Under the pieces are notes generated by a model. The model ran no database searches and was not told where the DNA came from. It saw nothing but the letters and a program-made list of their open reading frames with translations. This document shows, one piece after another, positions 53,113 through 59,902 of a DNA stretch of 64,000 nt; within the stretch, counting starts at the first letter, position 1, and each line of letters starts with the position of its first letter. This DNA comes from Bacteroidales bacterium (GTDB lineage Bacteria; Bacteroidota; Bacteroidia; Bacteroidales; UBA932). The DNA lies in NCBI GenBank assembly GCA_022653675.1, contig JALCST010000003.1, forward strand, positions 124,001 to 188,000, in the 5' to 3' direction. The position numbers and the translations under genes were made by a program.

Positions 53113-54501
53113 TTATTGTTCAGAAATCAATGGCCTGCCTGCATAATACTGCATCAGACGATATTTTATCATGTATTGAAGACGAGCATTCAGGTTCTCG
53201 CTCCTGGCCTGCAAAAGAAGGTTCGCGGCAGTCTGGAGTTCTATCGGGGAAGAAACTCCCTGGAGATACTTCTCCTGCTCGGCCCTATAGGCCGTTTCCG
53301 CCGCCTCGACTTTCTTAAGGGTTTGTGCGTACTCCTTTTCGAATCCCTTCATCTGTCCGTAGTTCTGTGCTATTTCGTTTGCTACGGTGCGCTTGGTCTC
53401 CTCATCGGTCTGTTCCGCTATCTTCATGGTATTGCGGGCACGGCGCGCCGCGGACTTATAGGAAAGCCCGTCGAAGATCGGAATGGAAATAGATACCCCC
53501 AAATATTGCCCTTCGTTGTTTTTCAGTTGCTCCATGAAGGAAGAGGCCTGTACGGTTGAACCGAGGTTCTCGTAGTACGCGGAATTGAGTCCGGCACCGA
53601 CATATATGGACGGAAACAACTTCCCCTTGGCAGCGGCATAATCGAGTCGAGATTTGTTCAGCCCGTATTCAGCACTCCTGATCCTGGGGTTGTTTTTCAA
53701 CGAATAACCCATAACCTCCTCCATGCTCGGCAAACCGGAGGAATATTCCGCCGCCGTCATGTCGGAGAAAGTTACATTGGTATCTATTTGCAGGTCCTTG
53801 TCCGAAGGATAATTCATTTTCTGTTTCAAAGTGGCCATCGCAAGATCCCTCGCATTTTCCTGCTTGACCAAAGTATACTCGTCGCTGCGGACCTGTGCTT
53901 CCACCTGAAGCACATCGGAAGTGTCCTTCATTCCGAGCGTCTCCTCGGTACTGTCCCTGACATATGTTTCGCGGCTGGCTTCGCATTGCTTGCGGGCGAT
54001 TTCCACGGCATCCGCATAAAACACGAAATCGAAGAACGCCTGCATGACGTCGAGCGCCGTCTGGTCTTTCGCCTGGTCCAGGTCGCTTTTGCCCATAAGC
54101 ACGCCCACGCGGCTCGAACGGTAGGAATTGATCGCCGAAAAACCGTGGAAAACCAGCATTTCGGAATAAAGGGAATAGCTGTTCCCGAAAGTGGCCGTGG
54201 TGGTATAGGTATTGGTTTCCGGGTCGACGTTGCGGCCGTAGCTCGTGGTGGCGGAACTGCTTCCGGAAAGCGAAGGGAACATAGAAGCCAGGGCTTCGTC
54301 CCGGTTGGCCCTGTAATTGTCGTTCAAGTATTTCTGTTTTTTGACAGTAGGGCTGTTCTCGACCGCATACTTCATGCATCCGTTCAAAGTGTATATCTTC
54401 GCCGAATCTGCATCCTGTGCCCCGACTTTCATCGGAACCACACACATTGCAGCCGCGACCAGCGCCATCATTACCATTTTATTCGTCTTCATCTCTTTCA
54501 A
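53113..54501 (-). CDS. TolC-family outer-membrane efflux protein
   Basis: A 462-residue outer-membrane channel with signal peptide (cleavage after KVGAQ, about 29). Two OEP repeats with long helices are seen: LNGCMKYAVENSPTVKKQKYLNDNYRANRDEALASMFPSL and the second half VMGYSLKNNPRIRSAEYGLNKSRLDYAAAKGKLFPSIYVG, followed by GVSISIPIFDG. These are read as two motifs split by about 250 residues. First gene of the export operon. ATG 54501 is the longest start; ATG 54492 is equally possible. A candidate sigma-54 promoter lies just upstream, facing the divergent sigma-54 activator gene. Confidence 0.92.
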   Translation of the reverse strand: MKEMKTNKMVMMALVAAAMCVVPMKVGAQDADSAKIYTLNGCMKYAVENSPTVKKQKYLNDNYRANRDEALASMFPSLSGSSSATTSYGRNVDPETNTYTTTATFGNSYSLYSEMLVFHGFSAINSYRSSRVGVLMGKSDLDQAKDQTALDVMQAFFDFVFYADAVEIARKQCEASRETYVRDSTEETLGMKDTSDVLQVEAQVRSDEYTLVKQENARDLAMATLKQKMNYPSDKDLQIDTNVTFSDMTAAEYSSGLPSMEEVMGYSLKNNPRIRSAEYGLNKSRLDYAAAKGKLFPSIYVGAGLNSAYYENLGSTVQASSFMEQLKNNEGQYLGVSISIPIFDGLSYKSAARRARNTMKIAEQTDEETKRTVANEIAQNYGQMKGFEKEYAQTLKKVEAAETAYRAEQEKYLQGVSSPIELQTAANLLLQARSENLNARLQYMIKYRLMQYYAGRPLISEQ

Positions 54502-54517
54502 ACTTTTTTCTCATGCC

Positions 54518-54543
54518 GCATCGAAGCGTGCCAAACAGATGCC
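54518..54543 (-). promoter_or_regulatory. Candidate sigma-54 (-24/-12) promoter of the export operon
   Basis: Reading the minus strand, CGGCAT (GG at 54543-54542) and TTGGCA (GC at 54531-54530) keep the exact GG-N10-GC spacing, with about 8 of 12 consensus positions matched. Transcription would begin near 54518, leaving a leader of 17-26 bases. CAGAT/ATCTG inverted repeats (54536-54540, 54557-54561) lie nearby. Support comes mainly from the divergent sigma-54 activator gene. Confidence 0.35.
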
Positions 54544-54599
54544 GTTATAGTTAAATATCTGTTTATAAGCGGAATACTATTAAAACGAATTTCGCCTTG

Positions 54600-54661
54600 T
54601 GTCAAAAATTTTGTCACTGGTGTATATTTTTTTGACATTGACGTTTAAAACCATAATTTTG
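54600..54661 (+). promoter_or_regulatory. Promoter and inverted repeat upstream of the sigma-54 response regulator
   Basis: TTTG (54631-54634), 19 bp, TAATTTTG (54654-54661) matches the Bacteroidota consensus exactly and predicts a leader of about 16 bases. The inverted repeat TGTCAAAAA (54600-54608) / TTTTTGACA (54629-54637), 20 bp apart, overlaps the -33 box and may be a regulator-binding site. Confidence 0.5.
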
Positions 54662-54682
54662 TTACAAACAATTGCTCTGGCC

Positions 54683-56059
54683 ATGCCAAAAGAAGGAACC
54701 ATACTCGCAATAGACGACAATCGCAGCATCCTTTCCGCACTCGAGATATTACTGCACCGTTATTTCGCCAAAGTCATAGTCATTCCCGATCCGAACCGCA
54801 TTCCGCAAATGCTCCGTGAAAACCGGGTGGACGTGGCATTGCTCGACATGAATTTCACGGCTTCCATAAATACCGGCAACGAAGGCATATTCTGGCTCGG
54901 CGAAATCAGGAAGCAGTCGCCGGACACGCAGGTGGTACTCTTTACGGCATATGCCGATGTTGATTTGGCCGTGAAGGGGATAAAGGAGGGGGCGACCGAT
55001 TTCGTGGTCAAGCCGTGGGACAATGACAAACTGGTCGCGGCGTTGCAGAACGCCTATATCCTCGGCAAGTCGAAAAGGCAGGTACAGCAGCTGAAAGAGA
55101 TAAAGAACGAGTTGCAAAACTCCCCCGAGATGTACTGGGGAACCAGCGACCCGATGAAAGAACTTAAGAAAACCGTAGAAAAGGTAGCCAAGACCGATGC
55201 CAACATCCTGATAACCGGAGAGAACGGAACGGGTAAGGAGATGCTGGCACGCGAGATACACCGCCGTTCGTCCCGGTCTTCGGAACTGATGGTCTCCGTA
55301 GACATGGGGTCAATTACGGAAACCCTCTTCGAAAGCGAACTTTTCGGCCATGTGAAAGGCGCATTCACAGATGCGAAACAGGACCGCGCCGGTAAGTTCG
55401 AAGTGGCCGACCATGGCACCCTGTTCCTGGACGAAATAGGTAACCTCCCGTATCACTTGCAAAGCAAACTGTTGACCGTACTTCAAAGCGGAAAGGTGGT
55501 GCGGGTGGGAAGCAACGACCCCATCGACATAGATATCCGGCTCGTATGTGCGACAAACAGCGACATATTCGAGATGGTCAGGCAGGGCAAGTTCAGGGAA
55601 GACCTGCTCTATCGCATAAATACCATTCACCTGAACATTCCTCCGTTGCGCCAGCGCAGGGAGGACATTCTGCCGATGGCGTCCATTTTCCTGAAACAGT
55701 TCTCTTCCAAATACGGCAAGAATTTCGAAGGGTTTGACGGAAAAGCCGAAAGCGAACTTGAAACCAACGTATGGAGCGGCAACGTCCGCGAACTCCAGCA
55801 CACTGTGGAGAAGGCCGTCATAATGGGAGATGGTAGGCAGATCACCGGTAAGGATTTGTTCCTCAAATCTTCGGAATCGGTTTCCCCCGATGCGGGACGC
55901 AGCCCGGATACGGCTCCTTTCACCACGCTGGAACAGATGGAAAGGGAGATGATCCGCAATTCCATGGACCGGAACGGAGGCAACCTTTCGCAGGTGGCCC
56001 AGCAATTGGGAATAACCCGCCAGACACTTTACAATAAGATCAGGAAATACGGGCTTTGA
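54683..56059 (+). CDS. Sigma-54-dependent NtrC-type response regulator
   Basis: A 458-residue regulator: receiver domain (1-125; acidic pocket Asp11/Asp12, phospho-acceptor Asp55 in LLDMNF, Lys110), AAA+ domain (about 150-385) with Walker A GENGTGKE (179-186), Walker B LFLDEIG, and a C-terminal Fis-type helix-turn-helix ([24 protein letters not shown]). The sigma-54 contact loop reads GAFTDA (226-231) instead of GAFTGA, a form that appears common in this phylum. ATG 54683 is chosen over TTG/ATG further up because the receiver begins there, 21 bp after a perfect -7 box. It likely activates the divergent export operon after phosphorylation by the next gene's product. Confidence 0.93.
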   Translation: MPKEGTILAIDDNRSILSALEILLHRYFAKVIVIPDPNRIPQMLRENRVDVALLDMNFTASINTGNEGIFWLGEIRKQSPDTQVVLFTAYADVDLAVKGIKEGATDFVVKPWDNDKLVAALQNAYILGKSKRQVQQLKEIKNELQNSPEMYWGTSDPMKELKKTVEKVAKTDANILITGENGTGKEMLAREIHRRSSRSSELMVSVDMGSITETLFESELFGHVKGAFTDAKQDRAGKFEVADHGTLFLDEIGNLPYHLQSKLLTVLQSGKVVRVGSNDPIDIDIRLVCATNSDIFEMVRQGKFREDLLYRINTIHLNIPPLRQRREDILPMASIFLKQFSSKYGKNFEGFDGKAESELETNVWSGNVRELQHTVEKAVIMGDGRQITGKDLFLKSSESVSPDAGRSPDTAPFTTLEQMEREMIRNSMDRNGGNLSQVAQQLGITRQTLYNKIRKYGL

Positions 56060-56072
56060 CGCCCACACCTCT

Positions 56073-57359
56073 TTGAAAAAGGGTTCGTTCATATTATGGA
56101 TATCATTGCTTGCGGTCTCTTCAGCAGGGATTGCGTTTTGCATCTCATACGGAAAGTGGGGATTGCTGGTGCTTTGCGGTTTTTCTGCACTTCTTTCGGG
56201 ATGGAAGCTCCTGCGTCTTTACGGCGAAACCGGCCGTAAGGTCAAATACCTGCTCGACTCCGTGCGCAGCGGCGATTTCTCCTTCAATTTCGCCAGCGGA
56301 AGGAGAAACGACAATATCTACATCAACCGACAGCTGAACGAGATAAGGGACATAATCCGCAAAGCGAGGGAGGATGCCGTATCGCGCGAAAAATATTACG
56401 AACTCATACTCGACAGCATAAAGACCGGAGTGATAGCCACGGATGAAAAAGGCAACGTTTACCAGAGCAACGATGCCGCCCGGAAGATCTTCGGGCTGGA
56501 AGTCTTCACGAACGTGGCGCAGACCCGTTCCCTCTCCCCGCGATGCGCGGAATCCCTTCTTTCCATAAAGCCCGGGGAGAAAAGCAACGTGCCGGTGATA
56601 AACGAAAAGGGGGAATACAACATATCGATGCACGCTTCCACGGTATTCGTGGGAGAGAAATCCCTTAAGGTCGTCGTGGTCTCCGACATCAACAGCGAAC
56701 TTGCGGAAAAGGAACTCGATTCATGGCAGAGGCTGATCCGCGTCATGACGCACGAAATAATGAACTCGCTCTCCCCGATCACCTCCCTCAGCTCCTCCCT
56801 GATGGAAATATGCCCGGACAAGGATAGCGACATGGCTAAGGGTCTCGCCACCATCAATTCCACGGGCCGTTCCCTTATCTCCTTCATCGACGACTACCGC
56901 CGCTTCACGCATCTCCCAGTCCCTAGGAAGAAAGCCTTCCTGCTTTCCGAATTGATTGGCAGGGTAATAGCACTCCAGAACGAAGAGGCCCGATATGTTA
57001 ACGTAAGCGTGGAACCCGAAGACATAATGCTTTACGCCGACGAGGACCTCATAGGGCAGGTGCTGATGAACGTCATAAAGAACGCATTCGGTGCGATGGA
57101 AGGCATGCCCTCCCCCGCCGTGGACATCCGGGCCCGACTCGACGCCGACGAAAACCCGACGGTGGATATCACAGACATCGGGCCCGCCATACAGCCCGAC
57201 TCAGTCGAGAACATATTCATGCCGTTCTATACCACGAAACCCAACGGGAGCGGCATAGGACTCAGCCTTTCGCGCCAGATAATGCGCCTGCACGACGGCT
57301 CCATCCGCCTTACGTCCAACCTCCCCGGCCGTGTCACCTTCACACTGAAATTCGAATGA
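56073..57359 (+). CDS. Membrane-bound sensor histidine kinase
   Basis: A 428-residue kinase, partner of the preceding regulator (13-bp gap). It starts with TTG at 56073; no in-frame ATG precedes the two N-terminal TMs (about 5-24 and 29-46), which are joined by a very short loop, so it has almost no periplasmic sensor. A HAMP-like stretch and a PAS domain (about 105-205; IKTGVIATDEKGNVYQSNDAA) follow. The phospho-acceptor is His227 in MTHEIMNSLSPI, and the ATPase domain has MNVIKNAFGAM and GSGIGLSLSRQIMRLHDG. The signal is probably sensed in the membrane or cytoplasm. Confidence 0.92.
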   Translation: MKKGSFILWISLLAVSSAGIAFCISYGKWGLLVLCGFSALLSGWKLLRLYGETGRKVKYLLDSVRSGDFSFNFASGRRNDNIYINRQLNEIRDIIRKAREDAVSREKYYELILDSIKTGVIATDEKGNVYQSNDAARKIFGLEVFTNVAQTRSLSPRCAESLLSIKPGEKSNVPVINEKGEYNISMHASTVFVGEKSLKVVVVSDINSELAEKELDSWQRLIRVMTHEIMNSLSPITSLSSSLMEICPDKDSDMAKGLATINSTGRSLISFIDDYRRFTHLPVPRKKAFLLSELIGRVIALQNEEARYVNVSVEPEDIMLYADEDLIGQVLMNVIKNAFGAMEGMPSPAVDIRARLDADENPTVDITDIGPAIQPDSVENIFMPFYTTKPNGSGIGLSLSRQIMRLHDGSIRLTSNLPGRVTFTLKFE

Positions 57360-57368
57360 ACGGGCCCC

Positions 57369-57643
57369 AAACCTCCGGTTTGATTCCCACTGTGAGCGAA
57401 TCAGCCTTGGGAAGATAGCTATGGCCCAGATCCCGGATGCAGGTTTGATTCCCACTGTGAGCGAATCGGCCGTGGAGGGCAGTCCGAGGTCTGCGTGGGA
57501 ACCGAAGCTCGTGAGAGCGCAGCACTTTTCTTTCAAATAGCTTGTAGTCTGTCTTTTAGAAGGATGTCACAGGTGTGGATGTGGCAGGTTCGTCCTGTGT
57601 AAATATTTGATTATCATACATTGGGGATAAAAGTGCTGCGCTC
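57369..57643. repeat. Repeat R1, copy A (with a duplicated first 40 bases)
   Basis: R1 begins AAACC-TCC-GGTTT and continues through GATTCCCACTGTGAGCGAATC to a 15-bp perfect inverted repeat GAGCGCAGCACTTTT (57515-57529) / AAAAGTGCTGCGCTC (57629-57643) enclosing about 99 bases. In copy A the opening segment occurs twice (57371-57403 and 57443-57473). TTCCCAC and GTGGGAA add an outer pairing. Copies B (59002-59225) and C (59497-59707) share the design in the same orientation. Frames beginning MKEKCCAL across it are not genes. Confidence 0.8.
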
Positions 57644-57651
57644 GAAAATTT

Positions 57652-57799
57652 TCACCGTAGGTAAATCTGGCAAACCTGACCTGCATGTGCCTCTCGAGAC
57701 AGTTTGGAAACCGGACGCATCTCTCGGAAACCAATATATGGTCCTACAATAGGATAACTTGCTGATTGACAATAGCAGTGCCAGAATCACCTACGATGA
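57652..57799. repeat. Repeat R2, copy A (MITE-like, 148 bp)
   Basis: It opens with TCACCGTAGGTAAATCTGGC and closes with the near-reverse complement ending CACCTACGATGA, giving imperfect terminal inverted repeats of about 20 bp. The interior carries TTGCTGATTGACAATAGCAG, matched in copy B. It is joined to R1 copy A by GAAAATTT. No coding frame is present. Confidence 0.65.
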
Positions 57800-57841
57800 A
57801 TGGTGGTTCCACTCCTGAGAAACCGTCATTTTTTTACAATT

Positions 57842-58339
57842 TTACTGCCCCGCTTCCCACGCTTTCAGGTCGTCGTCGGTGACGGTATATGTCCAGCTTC
57901 GGTAGGAATAGTAGTCTTTCTTTCCATTTAGGTCCTGAAACCATGACTTCTCGGTCCAATACGACTCCGAGAACAGGAACTTATGTCCTGTGGGGTTATC
58001 AGCTTCCGATTCATGCCAGCCCTTTATCAGCGATTTGAATTCGGGATCCCTGTAGAATCCAACGTAAGCACTTGGGTAAGTAACGTTAGTGTGAGCAATC
58101 TGGTCAAATTTGAGATCTTTCTCATATGGATAATCTGCCTTAACAAGGAATGTGCTATCTCCCGGTTTGATCAAAACGCTATCTGCCTTAAAAGTGACAG
58201 TGGAAGCCAGAATGTATAAATTCTGGCTGGCGTCATTCCGGACATACCAGATCCCTACATATGGAGGTTGTAAGTATCGCTCAGGATCGCAGGAGCAGAG
58301 CAGAACCAGCATGGAAACGAACAAAAGTATTTTTTTCAT
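57842..58339 (-). CDS. Hypothetical lipoprotein (tandem paralogue 2)
   Basis: A 165-residue lipoprotein of unrecognised family. The signal MKKILLFVSMLVLLCSC gives lipobox LCSC (Cys17). The mature part is beta-rich with GIWYVRNDASQNLYI and ends WTYTVTDDDLKAWEAGQ. It is clearly homologous to the neighbour at 58408-58932: the shared segments PPYVGIWY, YRDPEFKSLIK, SEADNPTG and the whole C-terminus are nearly identical. The pair is enclosed by R1/R2 repeats. Location is an outer- or inner-membrane lipid anchor; function unknown. Confidence 0.8.
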   Translation of the reverse strand: MKKILLFVSMLVLLCSCDPERYLQPPYVGIWYVRNDASQNLYILASTVTFKADSVLIKPGDSTFLVKADYPYEKDLKFDQIAHTNVTYPSAYVGFYRDPEFKSLIKGWHESEADNPTGHKFLFSESYWTEKSWFQDLNGKKDYYSYRSWTYTVTDDDLKAWEAGQ

Positions 58340-58383
58340 TGGGAATTAAATTAAAAACCATAATGTGAAAAAGTGGCATTCCT

Positions 58384-58400
58384 CCAAACCCGGGGTTTGG
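58384..58400 (-). terminator. Small perfect hairpin between the two lipoprotein genes
   Basis: CCAAACC (58384-58390), loop CGG, GGTTTGG (58394-58400), directly after the stop of the upstream lipoprotein gene. No immediate U-run follows, so termination is uncertain. Its sequence resembles the AAACC-TCC-GGTTT start of R1. Confidence 0.4.
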
Positions 58401-58407
58401 ATGGCAG

Positions 58408-58932
58408 TTACTGCCCCGCTTCCCACGCCTTCAGGTCATCGTCGGTGACGGTATATGTCCAGCTTCGGTAAGTGTAGTAGTCGTCTTTCTTGTCTCCGAG
58501 GTTCTCATGCCATGGATCGCTACTGATCCACGACGATTCCGAGAACAGAGACTTATATCCAGTGGGGTTATCCGCTTCCGATCCGTACCAGCACTTTATC
58601 AGCGACTTGAATTCGGGGTCCCTGTAGAGTTTAAAGTAAATGTCTTCATCGACAGTGGCATTTTGAGCTATACAGCTGAAGTAGAGATCCTTTTCGTATG
58701 TAGCATCAATCCTTACAAGGATAGCGCTATCTCCCGGTTCAACCGAGATGCTATCCACATATCCTGGGTTGCAATTGATAGTGTAAGCCCTAATGTATAA
58801 GTTTGGGGTAGCGTCATTTCGGATGTACCAGATTCCTACATATGGAGGGGTTAAAAATCGCTGTGGATCGCAGGAGCAGAGCAGAACCAGCATGGAGATA
58901 AGCAGAAGTATTTTAATTGGTGTGGGTTTCAT
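58408..58932 (-). CDS. Hypothetical lipoprotein (tandem paralogue 1)
   Basis: A 174-residue lipoprotein with signal MKPTPIKILLLISMLVLL and lipobox LCSC (Cys20). It shares its C-terminal 20 residues and several internal blocks with the gene at 57842-58339, but the middle differs (insert with CNPGYVDS, SWISSDPWHENLG), showing divergence after a tandem duplication. Family not recognised. The two genes are 68 bp apart in the same direction and likely co-transcribed. Immunoglobulin-like or surface-exposed adhesive roles are possible but unproven. Confidence 0.8.
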   Translation of the reverse strand: MKPTPIKILLLISMLVLLCSCDPQRFLTPPYVGIWYIRNDATPNLYIRAYTINCNPGYVDSISVEPGDSAILVRIDATYEKDLYFSCIAQNATVDEDIYFKLYRDPEFKSLIKCWYGSEADNPTGYKSLFSESSWISSDPWHENLGDKKDDYYTYRSWTYTVTDDDLKAWEAGQ

Positions 58933-59001
58933 AATTCAAGAAATCAGAGTCTTTAATATAATGCTTAAAATGGTAAAATGCTGCATCTTAAATAACTTTG
59001 T

Positions 59002-59225
59002 CAAACCTCCTGTTGGGTTCCCACTTTTGGAGAATCGGCCTTGAAGGACAGTCTGAGGCCTGCGTGGGAACCGAAGCTCCGGATGGGCCTTTGCGAGAGC
59101 GCAGCACTTTTCTTTCAAATAGCTTGTAGTCTGTCTTTTAGAAGGATGTCACATGTGTGGATGTGGCAGGTTCGTCCTGTGTAAATATTTGATTATCATA
59201 CATTGGGGATAAAAGTGCTGCGCTC
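59002..59225. repeat. Repeat R1, copy B
   Basis: Opening CAAACCTCC at 59002; arms GAGCGCAGCACTTTT (59097-59111) and AAAAGTGCTGCGCTC (59211-59225). Between the arms it differs from copy A at about one base (CACATG for CACAGG), so A and B are recent copies. The 5' third is more diverged (GGTTCCCACTTTTGGAGAATC). Confidence 0.8.
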
Positions 59226-59233
59226 GAAAATTT

Positions 59234-59382
59234 TCATCGTAGGTAAATCTGGCAAACAGGTTCCATAGATGTCTTCAAAGCCGATTTTGGGAACTGAGTC
59301 AGACGATAAATGATCGATATATGGTTCCAAATAGGGCTAATTTGCTGACTATCAATAGCAGTTCCCAATTTACCTACGATAA
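59234..59382. repeat. Repeat R2, copy B (MITE-like)
   Basis: Opens TCATCGTAGGTAAATCTGGC and ends AATTTACCTACGATAA, the inverted partner. The interior shares TTGCTGACTATCAATAGCAG with copy A but is otherwise diverged. It follows R1 copy B with the same GAAAATTT junction, so R1-R2 behaves as a compound unit. Confidence 0.65.
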
Positions 59383-59409
59383 AATAGTCCTCTTCTTTCG
59401 GGAACGATT

Positions 59410-59432
59410 TTTACCGTAGGTAAATCTGGTAA
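59410..59432. repeat. Partial R2 end
   Basis: TTTACCGTAGGTAAATCTGG followed by TAAAC is the left terminus of R2 without a recognisable right end. The core TTTACCGTAGGTAAA is itself nearly palindromic. Confidence 0.5.
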
Positions 59433-59496
59433 ACGGGCCCCATAGCTATCTCAAGGGCTGGTTTTGAAGGACCTATTTGAGGAACCTGTTGTTTGT

Positions 59497-59707
59497 CAAA
59501 CCTCCGGTTTGATTCCCACTGTGAGCGAATCGGCCTTGGAGGGCAGTCTGAGGCCTGCGTGGGAACCGAAGCTCGTGAGAGCGCAGCACTTTTCTTTCAA
59601 ATAGCTTGTAATCTGTCTTTTAGAAGGATGTCACAGGTGTGGATATGGCAGGTTCGTCCTGCGTATATATTTGATTGTCAGGCATCGGGGAGAAAAGTGC
59701 TGCGCTC
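59497..59707. repeat. Repeat R1, copy C
   Basis: Opening CAAACCTCCGGTTTG at 59497; arms at 59579-59593 and 59693-59707 are identical to those of copies A and B, while the enclosed part has about eight differences. Conserved arms with a drifting interior suggest the stem matters. It is followed within about 30 bp by a RhuM-like remnant on the minus strand. Confidence 0.8.
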
Positions 59708-59808
59708 GTTACCCTCCATTTGAACCTGTCGGGAATTCCGATACGGACATCCAGCTTGACATTGCCTTCATCCGACCGGCATATTATAATATCGCCCTTA
59801 TCGTCCAT
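59708..59808 (-). pseudogene. N-terminal remnant of a RhuM-family gene
   Basis: Read on the minus strand from ATG 59808 the frame gives MDDKGDIII, then RSDEG and KLDVRI, the opening of RhuM-family proteins (usually followed by a WLTQ-type motif, missing here). After about 23 residues the resemblance stops (near 59739), and the frame runs into R1 copy C. The rest of the gene, normally about 330 codons, is gone. The remnant suggests a deletion or insertion at this repeat. Confidence 0.55.
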
Positions 59809-59902
59809 AAAGATTGTATTTTACGACAAAAAATATCATATGCTGGTACAAAATTAGCATTCTAATTTAAATCCATTTCTAATCCTCCCGAATTACCTCA
59901 AT

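Noticed and set aside
54515-54533. Alternative sigma-54 site TGGCACGCTTCGATGC on the minus strand
   Set aside because: The -24 half is excellent, but GG to GC spacing is 11 bp instead of 10, and transcription would start about 3 bases before the longest start codon.
57369-59707. CRISPR array
   Set aside because: The repeats are over 200 bp, few, irregularly spaced and contain large inverted arms; no cas genes are nearby.
57201-59723. Short frames beginning MKEKCCAL or containing ESAALFF in the repeat region
   Set aside because: They are translations of repeat R1, occur wherever R1 does, and lack any coding support.
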